Below are positions 33,341 through 42,410 of a DNA stretch of 49,353 nucleotides, in pieces (the stretch's first letter is position 1; each line of letters opens with the position of its first letter). A program made the translations under genes and the position numbers. Location: contig JALOLH010000035.1 in the NCBI GenBank assembly GCA_025456065.1, forward strand, positions 1 to 49,353, given 5' to 3'. The notes below the pieces were generated by a model that was not told where the DNA came from, made no database searches, and saw nothing but the letters and a program-made list of their open reading frames with translations. This DNA comes from Candidatus Nanopelagicales bacterium. Its GTDB lineage: Bacteria > Actinomycetota > Actinomycetes > S36-B12 > CAIYMF01.

Positions 33341-35037
33341 CGCGGGCCTCCCTCGGTGGGGTCGGCGTCCGCGTCGAGCCGGCGGATGCCCGGCATGCCC
33401 AGCGGCACGGCGCCGCGACCGTCCCAGTTCAGCAGGTTCACCTTCGCGCTCGTGTCCGCCGGGTCGACGAACCCCTCGGCGGTCTGCCGCGCCTTGAGCG
33501 CGTGGAAGTTCTCCACTGCGACCGGGACTGGCCGGCCCGACGCCTCGCCGAACGGGCCGGAGGGCTGGGCGTACTGCCCCGGGCCACCCTCGTAGTCCAG
33601 CGCACAGCCGAGCTCCTCGAGCTGCCGGCCGACCTCGGCGTGGGCCTTCGGGATCACGTAGCGGTCCTCGTACTTGGCGATCGCCAGCAGGCGGTACAGC
33701 GCGTACATCTCGTCGGCGGTCAGGCCGACGGACTCGGGGATGGACGGGTCACCCTGCCCGCCGAGGTTGCGCCCGCGCATGTACGAGCGCATCGCCGCGA
33801 GCGTCGCCAGCGAGCCCAGCACCGGCGCCGGGTCCCCGGCGGCGAACAGCTCGGCGAGGTACTCCACCGGGATCCGCAGGCTCGACAGCGCGCCGAAGAG
33901 GGTGTCGGCGTCCTCGGCGTCGTGGCCGGTCTCGCGCAGCGCGTCGACGATCGGGCTCAGCGGCGGGATGTACCAGACCATCGGCATCGTGCGGTACTCC
34001 GGGTGCAGCGGGAGCGCGACCCGGTACTCCTTGGCCAGGCGGTACACCGGCGAGCGCTGCGCGGCCTCGATCCAGTCCGCGGCGATCCCGTCGCGCCGGG
34101 CGGCGGCCACCACCTCCGGGTCGTTGGGATCCAGCAGCAGGTCCAGTTGCGCCTCGTACAGGTCCCGCTCGTCCGGCGTCGCCGCCGCCTCGGTGACCCG
34201 GTCGGCGTCGTAGAGGAACAGCCCGATGTAGCGCAGCCGGCCCACGCAGGTCTCCGAGCACACGGTCGGCAGCCCGACCTCGATGCGCGGGTAGCACATC
34301 GTGCACTTCTCGGCCTTGCCCGTGCGATGGTTGAAGTAGACCTTCTTGTACGGGCACCCCGTGACGCACATGCGCCAGCCACGGCAGGCGTCCTGGTCGA
34401 CCAGCACGATGCCGTCCTCGCTGCGCTTGTACATCGCGCCCGACGGGCACGACGCGACGCACGACGGGTTCAGGCAGTGCTCGCAGATCCGCGGCAGGTA
34501 GAACATGAACGCCTGCTCGAACTCCATCTTCACGCGGTCGCCGACCTGGTCGCGGATCTTCATCACGATCGGGTCCTTCGGCGCCAGCTCCGGACCGCCG
34601 CCGAGGTCGTCGTCCCAGTTCGCCGACCACGAGATCTGCATCGGCTTGCCCGAGATCAGCGACTTCGGCCGGGCGACCGGGGTGTGCTCGCCCAGGGGCG
34701 CGGAGATGAGCGTGTCGTACTCGTACGTCCACGGCTCGTAGTAGTCGCTGAGCTCGGGCAGCACCGGGTTGGAGAAGATCCTGGTCAGCCGCGAGAACCG
34801 GGAGCCGGCACGCAGCTGCAGCTTGCCGCGCTTGAGCACCCAGCCGCCCTGCCACTTCGCCTGGTCCTGGTAGGTGCGCGGGTAGCCCTGCCCGGGCCTG
34901 GTCTCGACGTTGTTGAACCACACGTACTCCACACCCGCCCGGTTGGTCCACGCCTGCTTGCAGGTCACCGAGCAGGTGTGGCACCCGATGCACTTGTCGA
35001 GGTTCATGACCATGCCCACCTGGGCCATCACCCTCAT
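33337..35037 (-). CDS. narH: Respiratory nitrate reductase beta subunit (iron-sulfur)
   Basis: A 566-aa subunit carrying four iron-sulfur clusters between NarI and NarG. Cysteine groups: CIGCHTCSVTCKQAW (Cys16, 19, 22, 26), CEHCLNPSCVASCPSGAMYK, CRGWRMCVTGCPYKKVYFNH (with Trp in the position typical of the 3Fe-4S group) and CTMCYPRIEVGLPTVCSETC. All expected ligands appear present. An ATG at 35028 is an alternative start. It follows narG by 5 nt. Confidence 0.96.
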   Translation of the reverse strand: MRVMAQVGMVMNLDKCIGCHTCSVTCKQAWTNRAGVEYVWFNNVETRPGQGYPRTYQDQAKWQGGWVLKRGKLQLRAGSRFSRLTRIFSNPVLPELSDYYEPWTYEYDTLISAPLGEHTPVARPKSLISGKPMQISWSANWDDDLGGGPELAPKDPIVMKIRDQVGDRVKMEFEQAFMFYLPRICEHCLNPSCVASCPSGAMYKRSEDGIVLVDQDACRGWRMCVTGCPYKKVYFNHRTGKAEKCTMCYPRIEVGLPTVCSETCVGRLRYIGLFLYDADRVTEAAATPDERDLYEAQLDLLLDPNDPEVVAAARRDGIAADWIEAAQRSPVYRLAKEYRVALPLHPEYRTMPMVWYIPPLSPIVDALRETGHDAEDADTLFGALSSLRIPVEYLAELFAAGDPAPVLGSLATLAAMRSYMRGRNLGGQGDPSIPESVGLTADEMYALYRLLAIAKYEDRYVIPKAHAEVGRQLEELGCALDYEGGPGQYAQPSGPFGEASGRPVPVAVENFHALKARQTAEGFVDPADTSAKVNLLNWDGRGAVPLGMPGIRRLDADADPTEGGPR

Positions 35038-35042
35038 GAGGA

Positions 35043-38000
35043 TCAGTACTCCACTTCCTGGCTACGGCGGCGGATGACGGTCACCTCGTCGCGCTGGTTG
35101 CCCGTGGGCCCGAGGTAGTTGAAGGCGAAGGACAGCTGGGCGTACCCGCCGATGACGTGCGTCGGCTTGATCATCAGCCGCGTCAGGGAGTTGTGGATGC
35201 CGCCGCGCAGGCCGGAGGTCTCGGTCCGTGGCACGTCCACGACGCGGTCCTTGGCGTGGTACATGTACACCGTGCCCTCGGGCATCCGGTGGGAGACCAC
35301 CGCGCGGGCCACCACCACGCCGTTGCGGTTGTACGCCTCGATCCACTCGTTGTCCCTCACGCCGATCGTCTCGGCGTCCTCCCTGGACATCCAGATCTCC
35401 GGCCCGCCCCGGCTGAGGCTCAGCATGAACAGGTTGTCCTGGTACTCGGAGTGGATCGACCACTTCGAGTGCGGCGTCAGGTAGCGGACCGTGACCTCCT
35501 TGCCCACGCCGGTGGACTGGTCGCCGAAGATGCGGTGCATGTTCAACGGCGGCCGGAAGGTGGGCAGCTGCTCGCCGACCTCGGCCATCCAGTCGTGGTC
35601 GAGGAAGCAGTGCTGCCGGCCGGTGAGCGTGTGCCAGGGCTTGAGCCGCTCGACGTTGATGGCGAAGGCGGTGTAGCGCCGGCCACCGTGCTCCGAGCCG
35701 GACCACTCCGGCGACGTGATCACCGGGACCGGACGGGCCTGCGTGTCGACGAAGCGGATCCGCTTGCCCTCCTCGTCCTCGGCCAGGTCGGCCAGGCGTC
35801 GTCCGGTCCGGCGCTCCAGGTCGCGGAACCCGTCGACGGCGATACGGCCGTTGGTGGTCCCGGACAGCGCCAGGATCGTCTCGCAGGCGTGCACGTCGGT
35901 GACCAGCGCCGGCCGCCCCGCGGCCGGCCCGTCGGGGATCACGCCATTGGCCCGGGCCAGCACGGCGACCTCGGGGGTCGGATCCATCTGCACGCCCTTG
36001 GTCAGGGTGCCGAGCTGCTCGACCAGCGGGCCGAGGGCCGACATCCTGGCCCCGATCGCCGTGTAGTCCCGGTCGACGGCCACGAACTTGGGCGCGGTGA
36101 CCCCGGGTACGAGGTCGACCTCGCCCCGCATCCAGTCGCGGACGACCCCGCCGGGCACCGCCAGCTCGTCGGGGGTGTCGTGCTGCAGCGGGACGGTGAC
36201 GATGTCGGTCCGGGTGTCGAGCACGCCCTTCGCGAGCTCCGACACGCCCCGACCGAGCGCCTGGAAGATGTCCCAGTCGGATCTGGTCTCCCACGGCGGG
36301 TCGATGGCCGGGGTGAAGGCGTGCACGTAGGGGTGCATGTCGGTGCTGGACAGGTCGTGCTTCTCGTACCACGTCGCCGCGGGCAGCAGCACGTCGCCGA
36401 ACAGGCCCGAGGAGGTCATCCGGAAGTCGATGCTCACCAGCAGGTCGAGCTTGCCGGCCGGGGCCTCGTCGCGCCAGGTGACCTCCTGCGGCCGCGACTC
36501 CGGCGGGGTCTCCTCGGCGCGCACCGCGTGGTCGGTGCCGAGCAGGTGCTTGAGGAAGTACTCGTTGCCCTTGGACGACGACCCCAGCAGGTTGGCCCGC
36601 CACAGCGTCAGCACCCGTGGCCAGTTCTCCGGGGCGTCGGGGTCCTCGACGGCGAACCGCAACGCCCCGGAGCGCAGCTGCTCGGCCACGTACGCGGCCG
36701 GCTCCATCCCCGCCGCCCGCGCCTCCTCGGCGATCGTCAGCGGGTTGCGGTTGAGGCTCGGGAAGCTGGGCATCCAGCCGGACCGCGCGGACTGGGCCAG
36801 CGTGTCCATCATCGCCCGGCCGGCGAAGCGGCCCTCCCCCAGCGGTGAGGCGAGCTGGTCGGCCCCCATCGCGTCGTAGCGCCACTGGTCGGTGTTCACG
36901 TACCAGAAGGCGGTGCCGATCATCTGGCGCGGCGGCCGCGACCAGTCCAGGCCGAACGCCACCTGCGCCCAACCGGTGACCGGCCGGCACTTCTCCTGCC
37001 CCACGTAGTGCGCCCACCCGCCGCCGTTGACGCCCTGGGTCGCGCACAGCGTGGTCAGGACCAGGAACGTCCGGTAGATGATGTCGGAGTGGAACCAGTG
37101 GTTGGTTCCCGCGCCGAGGATGATCATGGAACGCCCGCCGGAGTCCTCGGCGTTCTGGGCGAACTCCCGACCGATCCGCTCGGCCATCGCGGCCGGCACG
37201 CCGGTGATCCCCTCCTGCCACGCCGGCGTGTACGGGGTCGGGTCGTCGTAGCCGGTCGGCCACTCCCCGGGCAGGCCCTCGCGACGCACCCCGTACTGGG
37301 CCAGCATGAGGTCGAACACCGTCGTGACCAGGCGCGGCCCGGCCGTGGTCGCCAGCTCGGCGGCCGGCACGCCGCGACGGTGCACGCCGCCGCCCTCGCC
37401 GGACTCCTGGCCGGTGTCGAAGCGGGGCAGCAGCACCTCGGCGGTCGCGACGCCCACGGCCCCGTGCAGGCTCAGCGCCGGGTCGACGCCCTCGAGGTCG
37501 AGGTTCCAGCGCCCCTCGCCCTCGGCGCCGTACCGGAAGCCCATCGAGCCGTTCGGCACGTGCGGGCGGCCGGTCGCCGCGTCGACCAGGACCGTCTTGA
37601 AGGCGGCGTGCTCGCCGACGTCGCCCAGGTCGGCGGCGGTGACGAACTTGTCCGGCACGTACGCGCCGTCCTTCTCGCGCAGGGTGACGAGGAAGGGCAG
37701 GTCGGAGTACCGCTTGACGTACTCGACGAAGCGGGGGACCTGGCGCTCGACGAAGAACTCCTTCAGCACGACGTGGCCCATGGCCATCGCCAGCGCCCCG
37801 TCGGTGCCCGGGTGCGGGCTGAGCCACTCGTCGGCGAACTTGGTGTTGTCGGCGTAGTCGGGGCTGACGGTGACGACCTTCTGGCCTCGGTAGCGGGCCT
37901 CGGCCATGAAGTGGGCGTCCGGGGTGCGGGTCTGCGGGACATTGGCGCCCCACATGATCAGGTACGAGGCGTTCCACCAGTCGGCGCTCTCGGGCACGTC

Positions 38001-38726
38001 GGTCTGGTCGCCGAACACCTGTGGGGAGGCCACCGGCAGGTCGCAGTACCAGTCGTAGAAGCTGAGCATCGAGCCGCCGAGCAGGCTGATGAAGCGCGCC
38101 CCGGACGCGTGCGAGGCCATCGACATGGCGGGGATCGGCGAGAAGCCGAAGACCCGGTCCGGTCCGTACGTGTCGATCGTGGCCACGTGGGCCGCGGAGA
38201 TCAGCTCGATGGTCTCGGCCCAGGACGCACGCACGAGGCCGCCCTTGCCGCGCGCGCGGTGGTAGCGCCGGCGGGTCTCGGGGTCGCCGGTGACCGCGCG
38301 CCAGGCCTGCACCGGGTCGCCGCCGTTGGCGGCCTTGGCGGCGCGGTAGGCGTCGAGCAGCACGCCACGCACGTACGGGTAGCGCACACGCGTCGGCGAG
38401 TAGGTGTACCAGGAGAACGCCGCGCCGCGCGGGCAGCCACGGGGCTCGTACTCCGGGGAGTCGGGTCCCACCGTCGGGTAGTCGGTCTGCTGGGTCTCCC
38501 AGGTGATGATCCCGTCCTTGACGTAGACCTTCCATGAGCACGACCCGGTGCAGTTGACGCCGTGCGTCGAGCGCACCACCTTGTCGTGGCTCCAGCGGTC
38601 CCGGTAGAAGGCGTCGGCGTCACGGCCGCCGTGCTTGGTGACGGTGCGCAGGTCCTCGGACACCTCCCCCCGGGCCAGGAACCGGCCGGCGCGGACCAGG
38701 AACTCGTCAGTGGCACTCGAGGGCAT
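35043..38726 (-). CDS. narG: Respiratory nitrate reductase alpha subunit (molybdenum)
   Basis: A 1227-aa catalytic subunit that reduces nitrate to nitrite at a bis-MGD molybdenum centre. The N-terminal cluster has the NarG-specific histidine ligand: His55, Cys59, Cys63 and Cys98 (HGVNCTGSC ... CPRG). The segment MWGANVPQTRTPDAHF carries the molybdenum-site region. The length is normal and the frame is intact. It starts 3 nt downstream of a regulator gene, so regulator and enzyme share a transcript. Confidence 0.97.
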   Translation of the reverse strand: MPSSATDEFLVRAGRFLARGEVSEDLRTVTKHGGRDADAFYRDRWSHDKVVRSTHGVNCTGSCSWKVYVKDGIITWETQQTDYPTVGPDSPEYEPRGCPRGAAFSWYTYSPTRVRYPYVRGVLLDAYRAAKAANGGDPVQAWRAVTGDPETRRRYHRARGKGGLVRASWAETIELISAAHVATIDTYGPDRVFGFSPIPAMSMASHASGARFISLLGGSMLSFYDWYCDLPVASPQVFGDQTDVPESADWWNASYLIMWGANVPQTRTPDAHFMAEARYRGQKVVTVSPDYADNTKFADEWLSPHPGTDGALAMAMGHVVLKEFFVERQVPRFVEYVKRYSDLPFLVTLREKDGAYVPDKFVTAADLGDVGEHAAFKTVLVDAATGRPHVPNGSMGFRYGAEGEGRWNLDLEGVDPALSLHGAVGVATAEVLLPRFDTGQESGEGGGVHRRGVPAAELATTAGPRLVTTVFDLMLAQYGVRREGLPGEWPTGYDDPTPYTPAWQEGITGVPAAMAERIGREFAQNAEDSGGRSMIILGAGTNHWFHSDIIYRTFLVLTTLCATQGVNGGGWAHYVGQEKCRPVTGWAQVAFGLDWSRPPRQMIGTAFWYVNTDQWRYDAMGADQLASPLGEGRFAGRAMMDTLAQSARSGWMPSFPSLNRNPLTIAEEARAAGMEPAAYVAEQLRSGALRFAVEDPDAPENWPRVLTLWRANLLGSSSKGNEYFLKHLLGTDHAVRAEETPPESRPQEVTWRDEAPAGKLDLLVSIDFRMTSSGLFGDVLLPAATWYEKHDLSSTDMHPYVHAFTPAIDPPWETRSDWDIFQALGRGVSELAKGVLDTRTDIVTVPLQHDTPDELAVPGGVVRDWMRGEVDLVPGVTAPKFVAVDRDYTAIGARMSALGPLVEQLGTLTKGVQMDPTPEVAVLARANGVIPDGPAAGRPALVTDVHACETILALSGTTNGRIAVDGFRDLERRTGRRLADLAEDEEGKRIRFVDTQARPVPVITSPEWSGSEHGGRRYTAFAINVERLKPWHTLTGRQHCFLDHDWMAEVGEQLPTFRPPLNMHRIFGDQSTGVGKEVTVRYLTPHSKWSIHSEYQDNLFMLSLSRGGPEIWMSREDAETIGVRDNEWIEAYNRNGVVVARAVVSHRMPEGTVYMYHAKDRVVDVPRTETSGLRGGIHNSLTRLMIKPTHVIGGYAQLSFAFNYLGPTGNQRDEVTVIRRRSQEVEY

Positions 38727-38729
38727 GAC

Positions 38730-39515
38730 TCACCGCTTCTTCCGGGGGAACGGGGCGCGGGATGCGGGAGAGGAGGTCCGGGCCGCGGCTGGCTCCGGTT
38801 CGGCCAGCTCGACGACCCGCACCGGCTCGGTGTCCGGGCGACGCAGGCGGGCCACGCACATCTGGGGCCGGGGGAAGACGTCGAGGCGCTCGACGCTCAC
38901 CGGCTGCCCGGTGCGCTTGAGCACCTCGGCGAGGAGCTCGGCGTGGATGTCGCAGATGACCGGATGGTCGTCGACGAGCTCGAGGTAGGGGCAGGCGCGC
39001 AGCGTGATCTCGTCGCCCACGGGGTTGCGCACGGCGTCGAAGCCGTGGTGGCTGAGCGCCTCGGTGGCGGCGTCGACGGCCTCGTCCGGCGTCGTCGCCG
39101 CGGCGACCTCCGGGCCCGCCTCAGCCCAGGTCGCCGCGGCGAGGCGGGCGCCGTCGGGGGCCTCGGCGCGGTCCAGCGCCTGCTCGAGCGCGCGCGCCAG
39201 CTCACGCACGGAGTCCGAGGCAGTGGCCGAGTAGAGCCAGTGCGGGCGCCCCGGTGTGCTGCGTTGGTCGGGTACGCGGGAGATGCGCCCGGCGGCGAGC
39301 AGTGCGTCGAGGTGGCCCCGCACCGTGTTCGCGTGAAGCCTCACGGCATCGGCGATCTCCTCGACGCGCACCACATCCGGGGCGGCCTCGATGAACTCCA
39401 AGATAGCGCCGCGGGAGTCACCCGCCACCCGACCCCCGGGGGCGTGCGCGCTGCGCACGCTGCCCAGCCTGGCCAGGGCACGGCCGACCCGCTGCAGGGG
39501 CGGGGATGAGGTCAC
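38730..39515 (-). CDS. ArsR/COG2345-type HTH regulator with cysteine cluster, first gene of the nar operon
   Basis: A 261-aa winged-helix regulator. DNA binding is in RVEEIADAVRLHANTVRGHL (about 51-70), followed by the wing PGRPHWLYS. The sensory part has CPYLELVDDHPVICDIHAEL with Cys175 and Cys188 (CX12C), a nearby His191, and a third Cys220 in RPQMCVARL, like COG2345/SufR-related proteins thought to bind iron-sulfur or metal. It lies 3 nt before narG. A sensor of oxygen, NO or nitrate-respiration redox state is a plausible role (inference). The GTG start lies 6 nt after minus-strand TAGACA, so it is probably leaderless. Confidence 0.85.
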   Translation of the reverse strand: MTSSPPLQRVGRALARLGSVRSAHAPGGRVAGDSRGAILEFIEAAPDVVRVEEIADAVRLHANTVRGHLDALLAAGRISRVPDQRSTPGRPHWLYSATASDSVRELARALEQALDRAEAPDGARLAAATWAEAGPEVAAATTPDEAVDAATEALSHHGFDAVRNPVGDEITLRACPYLELVDDHPVICDIHAELLAEVLKRTGQPVSVERLDVFPRPQMCVARLRRPDTEPVRVVELAEPEPAAARTSSPASRAPFPRKKR

Positions 39516-39521
39516 GGCCCT

Positions 39522-39596
39522 TGTCTACCACATATTCACAGCATGCACCATAAACACGGGTTCAATGTTGGTCATGGTGAATAAACGGTGTAGCCT
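39522..39596. promoter_or_regulatory. Divergent nar promoters with paired GTGAATA elements
   Basis: Plus strand: TTGGTC (39568-39573), 17-bp spacer, TAGCCT (39591-39596), driving narK. Minus strand: TGGTGC (39545-39550), 17-bp spacer, TAGACA (39522-39527), driving the regulator-narGHJI operon. Each spacer holds GTGAATA in the same orientation relative to transcription (39577-39583 on plus; 39533-39539 on minus), and the sequences around them are also alike (CATG before, GG before the -10). The region is unusually AT-rich for this genome. No FNR-type TTGAT-N4-ATCAA site is present. Confidence 0.6.
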
Positions 39597-39628
39597 CGCA
39601 ATCGCAGGCAGGAAGGGAGTCGCCGACG

Positions 39629-41050
39629 ATGGCCGCACCGAGCACGGCCCCAGCCCCGGTCCCCACCGTCCGCGAGGAGCCCGGACGGGTCCGCGTGCTG
39701 GTGATCGCGACCGCGTCGTTCACGCTGATGTTCGCCGTGTGGCTGATGTTCGGCGTACTGGGCATACCGATCCGCGACGAGTTCGGGCTCACCGACGTGC
39801 AGCTGTCCTGGATCACCGCGGTGGCCGTGCTCAACGGGGCCATCTGGCGGCTGCCGGCCGGCATCCTCACCGACCGCGTCGGCGGCCGGCGCGTGCTCAT
39901 CTTCATGCTCGCCGCGTGCGCGATCCCGGCCTACCTGGTCTCGACGGTCGACAGCTACGGCATGCTGCTGCTCTACGCCTTCCTCGTCGGCTTCGCGGGC
40001 AACTCGTTCAGCGTCGGCATCGCCTGGACCTCGGCCTGGTGGCCCCGGCACCGGCAGGGCTTCGCGCTCGGCGTCTTCGGCGCGGGCAACGTCGGCGCGT
40101 CGGTCACGAAGTTCATCGGCCCGGCGCTCATCGCGGCGGTCCCGGCGGCCGGGCTGCTCGGCGGCCTGGTCCCCGGCGGCTGGCGGTTCGTGCCCTTCCT
40201 CTACGCCGTGCTGCTGCTGGCGATGGCGCTCGCGGCCTGGCTCTTCTCGCCGCGGCACGACCACCGGCCCGGCGCCGGGCGCACGCTGGGGTCGATGCTG
40301 CAGCCGCTCAAGCAGGTGCGGGTGTGGCGGTTCAGCCTCTACTACGTGGTGGTCTTCGGCGCCTACGTCGCCCTGGCCGCGTGGCTCCCGAAGTACTACA
40401 AGGACGTCTACGGGCTGCCGCTGTGGAGCGCCTCGCTGCTCACGGCGCTGTTCATCTTCCCGGCCTCGCTGCTGCGCCCGCTCGGCGGCTGGATGAGCGA
40501 CCGCTGGGGCGCCCGGCGCGTCATGTACCTGACGTTCGGCGTCATGCTCGCCGCCAGTGGCGTGCTGATGATGCCCTACGGCCACATCGTGGTGCAGCAC
40601 CCGGACGGCGCCTCCTCGGAGGTGCTGCCGTGGAGCGTGGGCGTGGTGCTGTTCACCGTGCTGGTGTTCCTCATCGGATGTGCGATGGGCATCGGCAAGG
40701 CCGCCGTGTACAAGCACATCCCCGAGTACTTCCCGAACGACGTGGGTGCCGTCGGCGGCCTCGTCGGCTCGCTCGGGGCGCTCGGCGGGTTCTTCCTGCC
40801 GCCGCTGTTCGCCTACGCGCAGCGCTTCACGGGGATGCCGCAGTCCACGTTCTTCGTGCTGTTCCTCGTGACCCTGCTCGCCGCGGTGTGGATGCACTGG
40901 ACCATCCACCGGATGCTGCACGCGGCCAGCCCGCAGCTGGCCACCATGCTCGAGCCCGAGCCTGCGGGCGGATCCCGCGCGACCCCTGAGCCGGCCCTGG
41001 TCGGCGCCACCCCCGCCCGGCAGGGCACCACCGAGAGGACGGACGCCTGA
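39629..41050 (+). CDS. narK: Nitrate/nitrite transporter, NarK family (type 1-like)
   Basis: A 473-aa MFS protein with 12 helices. The nitrate-porter signature is in FGAGNVGASVTKFIGPALIA, with FAGNSFSVGIAWTSAWWP before it and IPEYFPNDVGAVGGLVGSLG as the second copy. It lacks the longer N-terminal WTPEDP segment of the next gene's product and looks more like the nitrate/proton symporter type (inference). GGAAGGGAG (39611-39619) precedes the ATG. It is divergent from the nar operon and 1 nt before a second NarK gene. Confidence 0.9.
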   Translation: MAAPSTAPAPVPTVREEPGRVRVLVIATASFTLMFAVWLMFGVLGIPIRDEFGLTDVQLSWITAVAVLNGAIWRLPAGILTDRVGGRRVLIFMLAACAIPAYLVSTVDSYGMLLLYAFLVGFAGNSFSVGIAWTSAWWPRHRQGFALGVFGAGNVGASVTKFIGPALIAAVPAAGLLGGLVPGGWRFVPFLYAVLLLAMALAAWLFSPRHDHRPGAGRTLGSMLQPLKQVRVWRFSLYYVVVFGAYVALAAWLPKYYKDVYGLPLWSASLLTALFIFPASLLRPLGGWMSDRWGARRVMYLTFGVMLAASGVLMMPYGHIVVQHPDGASSEVLPWSVGVVLFTVLVFLIGCAMGIGKAAVYKHIPEYFPNDVGAVGGLVGSLGALGGFFLPPLFAYAQRFTGMPQSTFFVLFLVTLLAAVWMHWTIHRMLHAASPQLATMLEPEPAGGSRATPEPALVGATPARQGTTERTDA

Positions 41051-41051
41051 C

Positions 41052-42395
41052 ATGGCCACCCCCACCGCACCCCAGGCCCCGGTTCGCAGGGGCGGCGACT
41101 GGTTGGCGAGCTGGACCCCCGAGGACCCGGCGGCCTGGGACTCCGGGCGCGCCTGGAAGACCCTGTGGGTCACCACCTTCAGCCTCACGCTGGCGTTCAT
41201 CACCTGGTTCCTGGTGTCCGCGCTGGCCCCGGTGCTCAACACCATCGGGTTCGACCTGAGCACCAGCGAGCTCTACTGGCTGGCCGCGATGCCCGGGCTG
41301 GCCGGCGGCTCGCTGCGCCTGGTCTGGATGTTCCTGCCCCCCGTGATCGGCACCCGCAAGCTGGTGGCCCTGAGCACGGTGCTGTTCCTCATCCCGCTGC
41401 TCGGATGGGGTATCGCGGTCCAGAACCCGCAGACGCCCTACGCCGTGCTGCTGCTGCTGGCGGTCATGGCCGGCGTCGGCGGCGGGGTCTTCAGCGGCTT
41501 CATGCCCAGCACCTCGTACTTCTTCCCGAAGGCCAAGCAGGGCACCGCGCTGGGGATCCAGGCCGGCATCGGCAACTTCGGCGTCAGCATCGTGCAGTTC
41601 GTCACGCCGTGGGTCGTCGGCTTCGGCCTCATCGGCGCGGCCCAGGTGTTCACCAACCCGAAGACCGGCGCGACCAGCGACGTCTGGTACCAGAACGCCG
41701 CATGGGTGTGGATCCCGTTCGTGGTCGTGGCCGCGATCCTCGGCTGGACGCTGCTGCGCAGCGTGCCCATCCAGGCCCGCGGCGTGCGCCAGCAGCTGGA
41801 CATCTTCAGCAACCGGCACACCTGGATCATGACGCTGCTCTACATCATCACCTTCGGCTCGTTCTCCGGGCTCGCGGCCCAGTTCGGCCTGCTCGTCAAG
41901 CAGCTCTACGGTGCGGACGTGTTCGGCGCGGCCGGCATCGTCCCGGCCCAGTACGTCTTCTGGGGCGCCCTGGTCGGCTCGGCCGCCCGGGTGCTCTCCG
42001 GGCCGATCGCGGACAAGGTCGGGGGCGGGCGCGTCACGCTGGTCTCGACCCTGGGCATCGCCGCCTCGATCGCCTTCACGTCGTTCCAGCTCTCCCCGGA
42101 CTCGGCCGAGGACTTCCCGAGGTTCTTCTGGGGGATGCTCGCGATCTTCTTCTTCACCGGGGTGGGCAACGCCTCGACGTTCAAGCAGATGCCGATGATC
42201 TTCCAACCGCGCCAGGCGGGCGGGGTGATCGGGTGGACCGCGGCCATCGCCGCGTTCGGCCCGTTCGTCTTCGGCCTGATGTTCGCGACCGGCTTCACCC
42301 AGGCGCTGTTCTGGCTGGGGGTGGTGGTGAGCCTCATCGGCGCGGCCCTGACCTGGTACTGCTACGCCCGGCCGGGCGCACCCACGCCGAGCTGA
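41052..42395 (+). CDS. narK: Nitrate/nitrite transporter, NarK family (type 2-like antiporter)
   Basis: A 447-aa MFS transporter. WLASWTPEDPAAWDSGRAWK at the N-terminus, GIQAGIGNFGVSIVQFVTPW and the second signature region GVGNASTFKQMPMIFQP are close to E. coli-type NarK, the nitrate/nitrite antiporter. Together with the preceding transporter it would give one protein for starting nitrate uptake and one for exchanging nitrite for nitrate during respiration, a pairing known from denitrifiers. It begins 1 nt after the first narK stop. Confidence 0.92.
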   Translation: MATPTAPQAPVRRGGDWLASWTPEDPAAWDSGRAWKTLWVTTFSLTLAFITWFLVSALAPVLNTIGFDLSTSELYWLAAMPGLAGGSLRLVWMFLPPVIGTRKLVALSTVLFLIPLLGWGIAVQNPQTPYAVLLLLAVMAGVGGGVFSGFMPSTSYFFPKAKQGTALGIQAGIGNFGVSIVQFVTPWVVGFGLIGAAQVFTNPKTGATSDVWYQNAAWVWIPFVVVAAILGWTLLRSVPIQARGVRQQLDIFSNRHTWIMTLLYIITFGSFSGLAAQFGLLVKQLYGADVFGAAGIVPAQYVFWGALVGSAARVLSGPIADKVGGGRVTLVSTLGIAASIAFTSFQLSPDSAEDFPRFFWGMLAIFFFTGVGNASTFKQMPMIFQPRQAGGVIGWTAAIAAFGPFVFGLMFATGFTQALFWLGVVVSLIGAALTWYCYARPGAPTPS

Positions 42396-42410
42396 CCCGG
42401 CCCGAGCAGC

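Noticed and set aside
39516-39628. FNR/Crp-type box for anaerobic control of nar
   Set aside because: No TTGAT-N4-ATCAA or TGTGA-N6-TCACA inverted repeat is present; only the GTGAATA elements are seen.
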